Positions 56,863 to 64,000 of a stretch of DNA of 64,000 bases are shown here, piece by piece. The translations under genes were made by a program, and so were the position numbers. Source of the stretch: Halobacillus sp. A1. Its GTDB lineage: Bacteria; Bacillota; Bacilli; Bacillales; Halobacillaceae. The notes below the pieces were generated by a model. It did no database searches and was not told the DNA's origin. It was given only the letters and a program-made list of their open reading frames with translations. The stretch spans positions 1-64,000 of the forward strand of contig NZ_JAIZEN010000009.1 in assembly GCF_024189295.1 (NCBI RefSeq), in the 5' to 3' direction. Position 1 is the first letter of the stretch; each line of letters opens with the position of its first letter.

Positions 56863-57396
56863 TCAGGAAATTCTTTTTCTATTTTCCGACTCAATTCTAT
56901 GCAATATGATACTAAGTCTTTCTTGATCTTTTGCCGCCATCCCGACGAACTTCAGGCCATAAATCATCAGTTTATGGTTGGTATGCTCCTCTTTCCTTAC
57001 TATATCCGCATTTAAGGAGAATTCTTCACCTCTCAATTCAAATACGGCTGTCACCTTGAAGTTGAATTTTACCGGAAGATCATAGCGGCAGACGAATTTC
57101 ACCCCTGAAGCACTGATGTTTTCAATGTAACCTTTTAAAGACCTCTCCTTGAGCTTTTCCATATTATCATGAGTAGACTCCTTTAATACTAATGTACAAT
57201 CTTTCCTATTTAAGGTTAAACGGAAGTTCCCTCTGCGGTTCTTGTCCTCTGAATGTTTCTTCTTCAATTTATTTCTCTCTTCATCAAGTAAACTATAGAT
57301 TCTTTTTCTTTCAGTTTTTGACTGCTTTTGCAAATAGATGATAAGCCCTGTCAGCAACAAATTGATCACGATGAAGTAAACTACTAGAAGTGTCAT
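56863..57396 (-). CDS. membrane-anchored PilZ domain protein
   Basis: 177 residues: one N-terminal membrane helix (LLVVYFIVINLLLTGLIIYL), a charged coil, then a PilZ domain with the c-di-GMP motif RRGNFR (RxxxR) and NISASG (NxSxxG) followed by VKFVCRYDLP. It should bind c-di-GMP at the membrane. Nine bases after the EAL gene, same strand: co-transcribed under the c-di-GMP riboswitch. Confidence 0.85.
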   Translation of the reverse strand: MTLLVVYFIVINLLLTGLIIYLQKQSKTERKRIYSLLDEERNKLKKKHSEDKNRRGNFRLTLNRKDCTLVLKESTHDNMEKLKERSLKGYIENISASGVKFVCRYDLPVKFNFKVTAVFELRGEEFSLNADIVRKEEHTNHKLMIYGLKFVGMAAKDQERLSIILHRIESENRKRIS

Positions 57397-57408
57397 CACA
57401 TCACCTCG

Positions 57409-58125
57409 TTATTTCAAATTTTTTAAATGCTCTGGGTAGCCAAGCGCATAGCCCTGAGCAAGTGTGCCCCCCAAATATTTCACAATAGCTAACTCAGTCG
57501 GCTTTTCAATTCCTTCAATTACTAATTTCATATCTAATTGCTCACAATAATGAATGATGAATTCCACAAACAACTGTTTTTCTTTAGAAGTGTCTAAATC
57601 GCGCGTAAAATATTTATCCAGCTTAATGTAATCCGGCTTGCTTTCGATTATAGACTCTATATCCGAGAATCCTTTACCGATATCATCAAAAGCTACTTTA
57701 ATTCCTGTTTGTTTAATTTGACGAACGACTTCAGCAAGCACTTTGATATTGCTGATACTTTCTGCTTCACTGACTTCAAGTATCAAATTATGTGGTTCTG
57801 GGTAGGAGAGTGCTATTTTTTGAATAAAATCCATGAAATTTTTATGAACGATGGTGGACGGAAACACATTAAGAAACAACATGCCTTTTCCTGCAAATCC
57901 ATTTGCTGTGTAAGATGATAAAGCTTCATAGATGGACAACGTGTCTAAATCGTATAGTTTTTTTTCTTTTCTAGCAGTTTCAAACGTTTCCTCTGGGCTC
58001 TTAATTTCCTTTGATCTAAGCAAAACTTCAAATCCGATTCTCTTCCAGCTCGTTATATCATATATAGGTTGAAAATGATGAAAAATCTTACTTTTAACAA
58101 GGGTCGTATCAAGAATTCGAACCAC
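57409..58125 (-). CDS. EAL domain c-di-GMP phosphodiesterase
   Basis: 238-residue stand-alone EAL domain with all catalytic residues: FEVLLR, FLNVFPS, LEVSE, FDDIGKGFSD, KLDK, IEGIE and AQGY. It should hydrolyse c-di-GMP to pGpG. GTG start at 58125 lies within AAAAGAGGTG; the true start may be the ATT (ILDTT) six bases after it. It precedes PilZ and follows the riboswitch and a 52-codon ORF. A close paralogue is at 63048. Confidence 0.9.
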   Translation of the reverse strand: MVRILDTTLVKSKIFHHFQPIYDITSWKRIGFEVLLRSKEIKSPEETFETARKEKKLYDLDTLSIYEALSSYTANGFAGKGMLFLNVFPSTIVHKNFMDFIQKIALSYPEPHNLILEVSEAESISNIKVLAEVVRQIKQTGIKVAFDDIGKGFSDIESIIESKPDYIKLDKYFTRDLDTSKEKQLFVEFIIHYCEQLDMKLVIEGIEKPTELAIVKYLGGTLAQGYALGYPEHLKNLK

Positions 58126-58141
58126 CTCTTTTACTTAAAAT

Positions 58142-58300
58142 TTATTTAAAACCGCTGGTAAAGCTTCCTGTGGAACGTATAAAAGTGACTAGGTCTAGAT
58201 ACCCCCGCTGTACGACTGTCAGGGGATGAGGAGTTTCGAATTTAAAAATGGTAATGTTATGCCTATTTGTTCCTGCCTCAGCCTTGTAGTTTTCTTTCAT
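58142..58300 (-). CDS. 52-residue ORF between riboswitch and EAL gene
   Basis: MKENYKAEAGTNRHNITIFK, FETPHPLTVVQRGYLDLV, ending TFIRSTGSFTSGFK. AAAGAGG ribosome binding site six bases upstream; its stop is 16 bases before the EAL gene. No family recognised. Either a small protein of the circuit or an uncoded leader with a chance frame. Confidence 0.5.
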   Translation of the reverse strand: MKENYKAEAGTNRHNITIFKFETPHPLTVVQRGYLDLVTFIRSTGSFTSGFK

Positions 58301-58401
58301 ATATTGCCTCTTTGATAGTAGAGCATATGGCTCGATTTCAAGATATTAGGGATTTTATCATGGTTCTACTCCCCACATATCTCTGAAAACCATATTTTTA
58401 T

Positions 58402-58433
58402 AAAAAAATAACCTCAAGAAAATGAGGTTATTT
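58402..58433 (-). terminator. expression-platform terminator of the c-di-GMP riboswitch
   Basis: AAATAACCTCA pairs with TGAGGTTATTT, six-base loop, then TTTTTTTAT on the minus strand. It lies just downstream of the aptamer and 100 bases before the 52-codon ORF. Confidence 0.85.
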
Positions 58434-58445
58434 AATTCTCACTCC

Positions 58446-58537
58446 TTCGAAAGCCGGCTGTCATAGTATATATATCCATACCTTAGACCCGTGGTTTTGC
58501 GTCCCTGTTTTTCAACAGGTTTGCCATTATCGGAAAT
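58446..58537 (-). promoter_or_regulatory. c-di-GMP-I (GEMM-I) riboswitch aptamer
   Basis: On the minus strand GGCAAACC (58518-58525), the CTGT-GAAA-ACAG hairpin, GGGACGCAAA (58496-58505), ACCACGGGTCTAAGG and GACAGCCGGC follow in the order of class I c-di-GMP riboswitches. A terminator follows directly. It lies after the LuxR-type gene and before the 52-codon ORF, EAL and PilZ genes. Confidence 0.9.
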
Positions 58538-58548
58538 TGAATATTCAG

Positions 58549-58919
58549 TTAATTTTCACTGTATTTAAGAATTAGTTCCACTTTGCTTTTCACTTTCAAT
58601 TTACTATATATATTCCTTATGTGCACTTTAACAGTATGCTCTGATATATGTAAGTTTTTTGCTATCTTAGTATAAGACATACCTTTAATGAGCAAATAGA
58701 AAATCTGTAATTCCCTTGGCGTAAGTGTTTTTTTTTAATTAGTTGCTCTTCAGGTAATTCCTTTTCCGAGGAAATTGAACGGAAGAACTCTTTGATTTTT
58801 TTTATACGAGTCAAACGCTCTGGATGAATGGTGGAAGAGGTATCAATTGTATGATTAATTGCAATCATCAAGTCTTGAATTTCTTCTTCACTTAATTTTA
58901 TGGATTGGATAAGCTTCAT
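58549..58919 (-). pseudogene. LuxR-type HTH regulator, frameshifted in A9
   Basis: N-terminal part MKLIQSIKLSEEEIQDLMIA to KELPEEQLIKKK is in one frame; the C-terminal GerE-type HTH (LTPRELQIFYLLIKGMSYTK, then IAKNLHISEHTVKVHIRNIY) is in another. The shift falls in nine A at 58728-58736; ten (or seven) A would join the frames into a protein of about 123 residues. A9 is also a site of transcriptional slippage, so some full protein may be made. AAGGGGAAAG ribosome binding site. Confidence 0.72.
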
Positions 58920-59110
58920 TTCTTTCCCCTTTATGCTTCTATTTACTCCTTAGATATACAATACAATATAATAGTATAATTTTCCTATAACCCGTGCGGA
59001 TTATTTTTTCACCATAATGTACTATATTTAATATCTTTTTACATAATTGGGTTACTATTTAACATATAGTTTATAAGTGTTATTACAACTTTTTACCTAC
59101 TCATTTCAAT

Positions 59111-59145
59111 AAAAAAGCACATCCTTTTATAATAGATGTGCTTTT
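59111..59145 (-). terminator. terminator of the second BCAT gene
   Basis: AAAAGCACATC pairs with GATGTGCTTTT; TTATTG after the T run on the minus strand. Confidence 0.85.
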
Positions 59146-59166
59146 AACTTCTTCCGTTTTATAAAT

Positions 59167-60240
59167 TTAAATGACTTCTACAGTCCATTCATAGGAATCT
59201 GTTACTTCTCCTCTTTGAATACCTGTAATCGTATCATAAAGCTTTTGAGATAAATCACCAATTTGATGATCGTTGATCACCATCTTTTTCCCTAGCCAGT
59301 TGAACTCTCCAACTGGAGAAATCACTGCTGCCGTCCCCGTTCCGAAAACTTCTTCAACTGTCCCTTCTTCGTATGCTTGATACAGCTCATCTATCGAAAT
59401 TTTTCTTTCGGTAACATGGAAACCCCAATCATTTAACAGTTCAATGATCGACATCCGGGTAATCCCTTTTAAAATACTGCCGCTCAGTTCAGGGGTAATG
59501 ACTTCTCCATTGATTTTGAAGAATATGTTCATACTGCCGACTTCTTCGATAAACCGTTTTTCAACGCCATCCAGCCACAGAACTTCAGCCCCTCCCTCTT
59601 GAGAAGCCTTAGCTTGTGCTTGATAAGCTGCTGAATAGTTGCCGGCCGTTTTGGCCATTCCCGTTCCACCTTTTACTGCACGAGTGAATTGATCCTCGAC
59701 ATTAATTGTAACGGGACGCAGTCCCCCTGTGAAATAGGAACCTACCGGAGAAAGGATGATCATCAATTTATAAGTTTTTGAAGGAGCTACGGCCAAGTTT
59801 GGTTCTGTGGCAATGATGAACGGGCGGATATAAAGGGAAGTGCCCTTCGTTTCCGGTACCCAGTCTTTTTCCAGACTGATCAACTCTCTTAAGTGGTCCA
59901 TCAGTTCTTCTTCGTTGATAGGCGGAATACTAAGGCGCTCACTTGAACGATTCAACCGAGCGAAGTTCTGTTCAGGTCTGAACAGAAGAATACGATCTCC
60001 TTCTCCTCGGTATGCTTTTAAACCTTCGAATACTGTTTGACCATAATGAAAGATCATAGCAGCCGGGTCCAAGGTTAATGGTTCGTAAGGAACGATTCTA
60101 GGGTCGTACCAGCCTTTTTCTGAATCATAGTCCATTACAAACATATGATCGGTGAATACACTTCCAAAAGGAATTTGGTCCGATTCAGGCTTAGGTTTCT
60201 GCTGATTATTTTTTACAATTTCAAGTCTTTGCTTTGCCAT
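59167..60240 (-). CDS. branched-chain aminotransferase, long type
   Basis: 357 residues, the eukaryote-like/YwaA (IlvK) type of PLP aminotransferase: DPAAMIFHYGQTVFEGLKAY, GGTGMAKTAGNYSAAYQAQA (PLP Lys nearby) and LKGITRMSIIELL. Not close to the 301-residue IlvE at 9518; B. subtilis also keeps two BCATs. AAGGAGAC ribosome binding site. A weak CodY-like AATTTTCTTAAATAC lies at 60371-60385. Confidence 0.93.
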   Translation of the reverse strand: MAKQRLEIVKNNQQKPKPESDQIPFGSVFTDHMFVMDYDSEKGWYDPRIVPYEPLTLDPAAMIFHYGQTVFEGLKAYRGEGDRILLFRPEQNFARLNRSSERLSIPPINEEELMDHLRELISLEKDWVPETKGTSLYIRPFIIATEPNLAVAPSKTYKLMIILSPVGSYFTGGLRPVTINVEDQFTRAVKGGTGMAKTAGNYSAAYQAQAKASQEGGAEVLWLDGVEKRFIEEVGSMNIFFKINGEVITPELSGSILKGITRMSIIELLNDWGFHVTERKISIDELYQAYEEGTVEEVFGTGTAAVISPVGEFNWLGKKMVINDHQIGDLSQKLYDTITGIQRGEVTDSYEWTVEVI

Positions 60241-60618
60241 GTTTAAGTCTCCTTCTCCTGGATTATAAATTCCTATTCTGTGAAAAAGTATGTAGAATAG
60301 AGTCTCAGATATTAGTATTCATTGTACTCGCAACCTTTAAATTTTTAAAGACTTAGCACTTCATAAATCAAATTTTCTTAAATACTTTAAAGAAGCAATC
60401 AGATCTCCAATAAGGAACTTTACGTATTAGCTTTTTATACAATTGAAGTCCTTTAAACAGCGAGGTTGTCGACTAACAATAGGAACGATAAAGATTATTA
60501 ATTATCTGTGTCTTTTTATGAAAAGTTTTGACGAAGCTATTGAATTCATTTTGAATAATAGGCATAATTAATTTCGTTGTTTGTTAACATTCTTTTTAAT
60601 AACCGAGGAGGAAAATTT
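60241..60618. other. divergent intergenic region
   Basis: About 380 AT-rich bases between the second BCAT and the Spo0E-like gene. Contains the weak CodY-like site at 60371-60385; nothing else recognised. Confidence 0.45.
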
Positions 60619-60780
60619 GTGAATAAAGTGATCGAACCACCAAAATATAAGTTGTCTAAGGCTATATTGATTAAGAAGAGGGAAATGATCGAATTAGGTA
60701 CAAGGTACGGGCTGACAGATGTAAGAACGGTGCGCTGCAGTCAGCAGCTTGATGATCTCTTGAATAGACAAGCAAATTAA
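60619..60780 (+). CDS. Spo0E-like aspartyl-phosphate phosphatase
   Basis: 53 residues with the family pattern IKKREMIELGTRYGLTD then RCSQQLDDLLNRQ (SQxLD motif). Such small helical hairpins dephosphorylate Spo0A~P and delay sporulation. GTG start with GAGGAGG upstream. Confidence 0.85.
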   Translation: MNKVIEPPKYKLSKAILIKKREMIELGTRYGLTDVRTVRCSQQLDDLLNRQAN

Positions 60781-61044
60781 TTTTTCAACAATTTGTTTGT
60801 CTATTCACCCCTTCAAATTTAAACCTTCCCCCTTTACTCCCTTAAATAGGCGACCCAGCGATAAGCTTGCTTTTCTCCCTTAGCTTTACCATGATTCTCC
60901 CTTAGGAATTTTATTACATTTAATTACAGTAGGAAATTTTTCCACCCCATTCATTTGCAGGAGTCAGTTCAGTTTCCTGCAATTTGATGAAAAACCCTTA
61001 AAAGCCTACATACAATGTATAAAAACATTATGGAGGTGCTTTAA

Positions 61045-61539
61045 CTGTTTCATATAGTAAAACCTGGCGAAACACTTTCACAAATTTCTCGTGATTACCG
61101 CACACCCTTATCCACTATTTTAGCTGCCAACCCAGGAATCAACCCTAACCTTATCTATCCTGGGCAGTCCATCGAGATTCCTGGGATTCCACCTGCTAGT
61201 TCAATCCCTTACCAAATCGGGGTATCTTTAAGCGGAAGACACCTTAACCTTCTTAAGGACGGCGTATTACAGAAACAGTACCCAATTGCAGTAGGCAGTA
61301 TTTTAAATAACACACCGACCGGAGAATTCATTATCATTAATAAAGCTCCAAACCCTGGAGGTCCATATGGAACAATGTGGATGAGCCTCTCAAAACAATA
61401 TTATGGTATTCACGGAACTAATGATCCCAGTTCTATAGGTAAAGCTGTATCGAAAGGTTGCATACGCATGTACAATAATGATGTAGAAGAGTTAGCTAGA
61501 ACAATACCTGTTGGAACTCCTGTGTTCATCCATCCTTAA
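61045..61539 (+). CDS. ykuD: LysM L,D-transpeptidase (YkuD), CTG start
   Basis: 164 residues from a CTG codon: LysM domain ([17 protein letters not shown] to GQSIEIPG) and YkuD catalytic domain with GIHGTN and the SKGCIRM nucleophile cysteine (about C139). Length equals B. subtilis YkuD. A stop lies directly before CTG and no ATG, GTG or TTG occurs early in frame; GGAGGTG is seven bases upstream of CTG. Acts on spore cortex or cell-wall peptidoglycan. CATACAATGT at about 61011 could be part of a sigma-K promoter. Confidence 0.9.
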   Translation: MFHIVKPGETLSQISRDYRTPLSTILAANPGINPNLIYPGQSIEIPGIPPASSIPYQIGVSLSGRHLNLLKDGVLQKQYPIAVGSILNNTPTGEFIIINKAPNPGGPYGTMWMSLSKQYYGIHGTNDPSSIGKAVSKGCIRMYNNDVEELARTIPVGTPVFIHP

Positions 61540-61641
61540 GACTGCTTTGGAGTGAAAATCTCTTATTTAACAGAATAGTAAAAAAGTTGCGTTTCGCTTG
61601 CTCTCCTGTCAGACTTAACATAGAAAGAGCAGGTGATAAAA

Positions 61642-62016
61642 ATGATTGAAATAAAAACGTCTACTCTACCTGATGAAGAGTTGAATCGTGGTGTGTTTGC
61701 TACAAGAGATATAGCTAAAAGCGAACTAATACACCAGGCTCCGGTCATTCCTTATCCTAATGAAGAGCATGACTTCATAGAGAAAACTCGTTTAGCCGAC
61801 TATGCTTTCGAATATGGTGAGAACCATTCGGCTTTTGTATTAGGTTATGGCATGATGTTTAACCATTCATACGAGCCTAATGCCAATTATAAAATAAATT
61901 TTGAGAACGACACTTTCGATTTTTATGCCTATCGGGATATTAAAGCTGGAGAAGAGGTCCTTATCAATTATAATGGCTTCGTGGACAATGAAGATCCTCT
62001 TTGGTTCTATGAATAG
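61642..62016 (+). CDS. SET domain protein
   Basis: 124 residues: RGVFATRDIAKSELI, GYGMMFNHSYEPNANY (NHS motif that closes around SAM) and RDIKAGEEVLINYNG. Short bacterial SET methyltransferase-type protein; no separate pre-SET domain. Start chosen after GAGCAGGTGAT. Target protein unknown. Confidence 0.85.
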   Translation: MIEIKTSTLPDEELNRGVFATRDIAKSELIHQAPVIPYPNEEHDFIEKTRLADYAFEYGENHSAFVLGYGMMFNHSYEPNANYKINFENDTFDFYAYRDIKAGEEVLINYNGFVDNEDPLWFYE

Positions 62017-62026
62017 TTCTTTAATT

Positions 62027-62058
62027 AACGCACTCATCTTATTGAGTGCGTTTTTTAT
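62027..62058 (+). terminator. terminator of the SET gene
   Basis: ACGCACTCA pairs with TGAGTGCGT, then TTTTTATTTTT. Confidence 0.88.
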
Positions 62059-62249
62059 TTTTGTTAGGTTAAACTTCATTGGTGATACTTCACGAAAAGC
62101 TAATCAACGCTGTGGCAGAATAGTTGAAGCCTTCGTATAGAGAAGATCTGGTCTTTATTTTAAGGCTCAGTCTCAATGCAGTCTTTCTCTATGGAATTTT
62201 TATGCACATTTTACGATCAAATCCCTTAATTGATATACTTATCGAACAA

Positions 62250-62283
62250 AAATATCCTGCCTCACATAAAGTGAAGCAGGACA
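62250..62283 (-). terminator. terminator of the 120-residue gene
   Basis: CCTGCTTCAC pairs with GTGAGGCAGG (one mismatch), then ATATTTTTG on the minus strand. Confidence 0.7.
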
Positions 62284-62292
62284 TTACAACAG

Positions 62293-62655
62293 CTACCTCC
62301 AGCGAAACGCCAAAATCAATTTACAGCACTCCTCCGAATTATCGGAGTTGTGTGGTGAGTTAAATTCTAAATGTAAACTTTCAGGATTGTAGCTTATGGA
62401 TAATTTAGAAGTAATTCCGATAGAATAGATTAATCGCTCCACTTCTCCCATATCAGAGTGTTGAGCTGCATTCATAATTTTTTCCGACAAATTTTGAGAT
62501 GAAGCCAGCTTTTCAATCACCTTTTCAACATCAATCAACAGTTTTTTCATTTCATTTGCGGAATGTTGAAAAAGATTAGAGTCAATTTCTTCATAAGCCC
62601 GACGAGATCCGCACGCTGGACAATAATACAATTGAGGATGATACGCATAATACAT
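62293..62655 (-). CDS. hypothetical protein, 120 residues
   Basis: Starts MYYAYHPQLYYCPACGSRRA (one CxxC), has a helical middle (EMKKLLIDVEKVIEKLASSQ) and ends in strands (LSISYNPESLHLEF; CCKLILAFRWR). GGGAGGAG ribosome binding site. Pattern recalls small proteins of spore formers; no family assigned. Confidence 0.68.
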   Translation of the reverse strand: MYYAYHPQLYYCPACGSRRAYEEIDSNLFQHSANEMKKLLIDVEKVIEKLASSQNLSEKIMNAAQHSDMGEVERLIYSIGITSKLSISYNPESLHLEFNSPHNSDNSEECCKLILAFRWR

Positions 62656-62790
62656 TAACTGAATCTCCTCCCATAACAAACGTCTACTTCATCATATGTA
62701 TAGAAGGTGTGTTTTGGGAATGAAAAGATTCCAACATGCCTTAATAAGAACCTGGTTAGTCGATAGCCTTTCCATCTCAGCTATATAAGC

Positions 62791-62799
62791 CATATAGTA
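62791..62799 (+). promoter_or_regulatory. candidate sigma-K -10 element
   Basis: CATATAGTA fits the sigma-K -10 pattern CATANNNTA, about 28 bases before the YjcZ-like start. A proper -35 could not be confirmed. Confidence 0.4.
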
Positions 62800-62826
62800 T
62801 AGTATCGAACAAAAGGTGGTGAAATT

Positions 62827-62958
62827 ATGAGCTATTATGGCGGATTCGGTGGTTTCTGCGGAAACAACTACGGCGGTTACAAAGGCGGCGGCTTTGCGTT
62901 GATCGTTGTTTTGTTCATCTTGTTAGTTATTGTTGGTACAGCCTATTATAAACATTAA
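62827..62958 (+). CDS. YjcZ family sporulation peptide
   Basis: 43 residues: glycine- and tyrosine-rich head (MSYYGGFGGFCGNNYGGYKG) and one hydrophobic helix (FALIVVLFILLVIVGTAYY), the YjcZ/YuzF-like layout common in spore formers. AAAAGGTGG ribosome binding site. Confidence 0.9.
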   Translation: MSYYGGFGGFCGNNYGGYKGGGFALIVVLFILLVIVGTAYYKH

Positions 62959-63012
62959 TAGTGAATGAAAGATCCATTCCTTTCTTCAATCCTATAAATT
63001 CTCACCAATCTT

Positions 63013-63043
63013 AGTCAGGACGTCATTCGTCCTGACTTTTTTT
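63013..63043 (+). terminator. terminator of the YjcZ gene
   Basis: AGTCAGGACG pairs with CGTCCTGACT, then seven T. Confidence 0.9.
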
Positions 63044-63047
63044 AAAT

Positions 63048-63761
63048 TCAATATTGATTAAGATCTTCAGGCGGTGAGAGGACGTTCCCTTGAGCTAAAG
63101 GAATCCCCAGATATTTTGCCAGTGCCAGCTCATTGGGACGCTCTATTCCTTCGATGATCAGTTTTGTATGAAATTCCGCACAATATTTCTTTATGCTATT
63201 AACAATGAATTGCTTTTCTTTAGATTGCTCCAAATTACTTATGAGATAACGATCGAGTTTTACATATTCAGGTTTCAACTCAACAAGTGATGCAATATCG
63301 GAATATCGTTTCCCAAAATCATCAATAGCCACCTTAATGCCCAGTCCCCTGATATTTTGCAATGCCCTGCTTAAGACACTGTAATCTTCAATTCTTTCTG
63401 ATTCATTTAATTCTAAAACCAAGTTTTGAGATTGTTGGAATTGTATAGTTAGCTTCTCTATAAAAGAAAAGAACAGTGGATTTGAAATCGTTGAAGGAAA
63501 AACATTTATAAATAACATTCCATTTCTACTTGTATATCCTTCCTTATTATAATACTCCACAGCTTTTTGAATAGATAAAGTATCTAATTCGTAAAGCTTT
63601 TCCTCAGCTTCAGCTAATTGGAACGCTTCCTCAGGTGAAAGTGAACATGCCGGTCTCAGCAATACTTCATAACCTATTTTTCTCCAAGTAGCCAAGTTAT
63701 AAATCGGTTGAAAATGATGTGAAAAAGATCGGCCATTCAACAGTTGCTCTGCAGATGTCAA
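63048..63761 (-). CDS. second EAL domain phosphodiesterase
   Basis: 237-residue stand-alone EAL domain: YEVLLRP, FINVFPS, LELNES, IDDFGKRYSD, KLDR, IEGIE and AQG are all present, so it should be active. Close in length and sequence to the gene at 57409. TTG start chosen: GAGGTG is six bases upstream and the resulting N-terminus aligns with the paralogue; the ATG at 63809 sits inside a hairpin. No riboswitch aptamer seen upstream. Confidence 0.88.
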   Translation of the reverse strand: MTSAEQLLNGRSFSHHFQPIYNLATWRKIGYEVLLRPACSLSPEEAFQLAEAEEKLYELDTLSIQKAVEYYNKEGYTSRNGMLFINVFPSTISNPLFFSFIEKLTIQFQQSQNLVLELNESERIEDYSVLSRALQNIRGLGIKVAIDDFGKRYSDIASLVELKPEYVKLDRYLISNLEQSKEKQFIVNSIKKYCAEFHTKLIIEGIERPNELALAKYLGIPLAQGNVLSPPEDLNQY

Positions 63762-63784
63762 ATCCAACACCTCTTTGGTATTTT

Positions 63785-63815
63785 TATTATAAAAAAGCCT
63801 CACTTTCATGAGGTC
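63785..63815 (-). terminator. leader hairpin before the second EAL gene
   Basis: CCTCA pairs with TGAGG around a six-base loop, followed by CTTTTTTATAATA on the minus strand, about 25 bases before the start codon. A terminator in this position suggests attenuation. Confidence 0.6.
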
Positions 63816-63929
63816 CGGTTCTTATGCAGAATAATGTCTTAAAAGCATTTCAATAGTATTCATTTATTGCAGACAATCATTCTAAACTTAAGCTATCGTT
63901 TAATTCCGTAATCTCTTTTTATATTATAC

Positions 63930-63966
63930 CATGCCTTATAACAATCTTGTAAAAATTCTTCCATTT
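63930..63966 (-). promoter_or_regulatory. candidate promoter of the second EAL gene
   Basis: On the minus strand TTACAA, an 18-base spacer and TATAAT near 63935. It would give a leader of about 150 bases ending in the hairpin at 63785-63815. Confidence 0.45.
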
Positions 63967-64000
63967 CCCTTTCTTGATAAATACGACTAAGCGGGATGTT

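Noticed and set aside
62041-62290. Degenerate copy of the MITE-like repeat
   Set aside because: The apparent match is short and the region is explained by two terminators for flanking genes.
63816-64000. Second c-di-GMP-I riboswitch before the second EAL gene
   Set aside because: GGCAAACC and GGGACGCAAA are absent; only the hairpin is supported.
1-64000. Prophage, defence island, transposase, rRNA or tRNA genes
   Set aside because: No protein or RNA with such features was recognised on either strand.

Overview
The window looks like chromosome from a moderately halophilic, endospore-forming Bacillaceae; Halobacillus or a near relative is my best guess. The halophile signs are an ectoine hydroxylase (ectD), an acidic secreted subtilase and two large cation/proton antiporters. 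The spore-former signs are an sspH-type SASP, a Spo0E-like phosphatase, a Fin-like protein, a YjcZ-like peptide and a YkuD-like L,D-transpeptidase. Gene content, TTG/GTG starts, strong AGGAGG ribosome binding sites and B. subtilis-type operons (ilv-leu, metI-metC) agree. I see no prophage, plasmid, CRISPR, rRNA or tRNA gene.

Layout. 0.1-10.7 kb: branched-chain amino acid block on the minus strand, ilvE then T-box-ilvB-ilvH-ilvC-leuA-leuB-leuC-leuD-ilvA, with candidate CodY and CcpA sites. 11.5-15.1 kb: an SMP-30 hydrolase and the SAM-riboswitch metI-metC operon. 15.1-16.0 kb: a long non-coding mobile-type repeat. 16-26.9 kb: mixed housekeeping (SDR, GNAT, YczE, ABC-F, XRE regulator with a broken membrane partner, DUF2515, Fin-like protein, UPF0182 protein). 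27-32.3 kb: several MITE-like repeats, a Fur-box flavodoxin, sspH, ykuI, a Zur-box zinc-free S14, RNase H and a ZIP transporter. 32.4-47 kb: RlmN-type methylase, DinB, DUF420, two MFS exporters, a PAS-STAS protein and a cluster of small or decayed genes. 47-56.7 kb: SDR, ectD, subtilase, small proteins, two antiporters. 56.8-64 kb: a cyclic-di-GMP block (c-di-GMP-I riboswitch, small ORF, EAL, PilZ; a second EAL gene), a second BCAT and spore genes.

How it works together. The BCAA operon appears tuned at three levels: CodY/CcpA at promoters, T-box attenuation in the ilvB leader, and a stable hairpin in the ilvE leader. The most notable unit is at 58.9-56.9 kb: a frameshifted LuxR-type regulator, then a c-di-GMP-I aptamer with a terminator, a 52-codon ORF, an EAL gene and a PilZ gene on one strand. 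This is a candidate feedback circuit in which c-di-GMP sensing RNA governs a c-di-GMP degrading enzyme and a c-di-GMP receptor. A second EAL gene at the right edge has a terminator-like hairpin just before its likely start.

At least eight whole or partial copies of one terminal-inverted-repeat element are scattered through intergenic space; two long copies carry GC-rich palindromic modules. Several genes (58.7, 41.8 and 22.0 kb) are broken inside homopolymers, so true decay, slippage and sequencing error must be told apart from reads. All functional statements are from sequence reading only; no database search was run.
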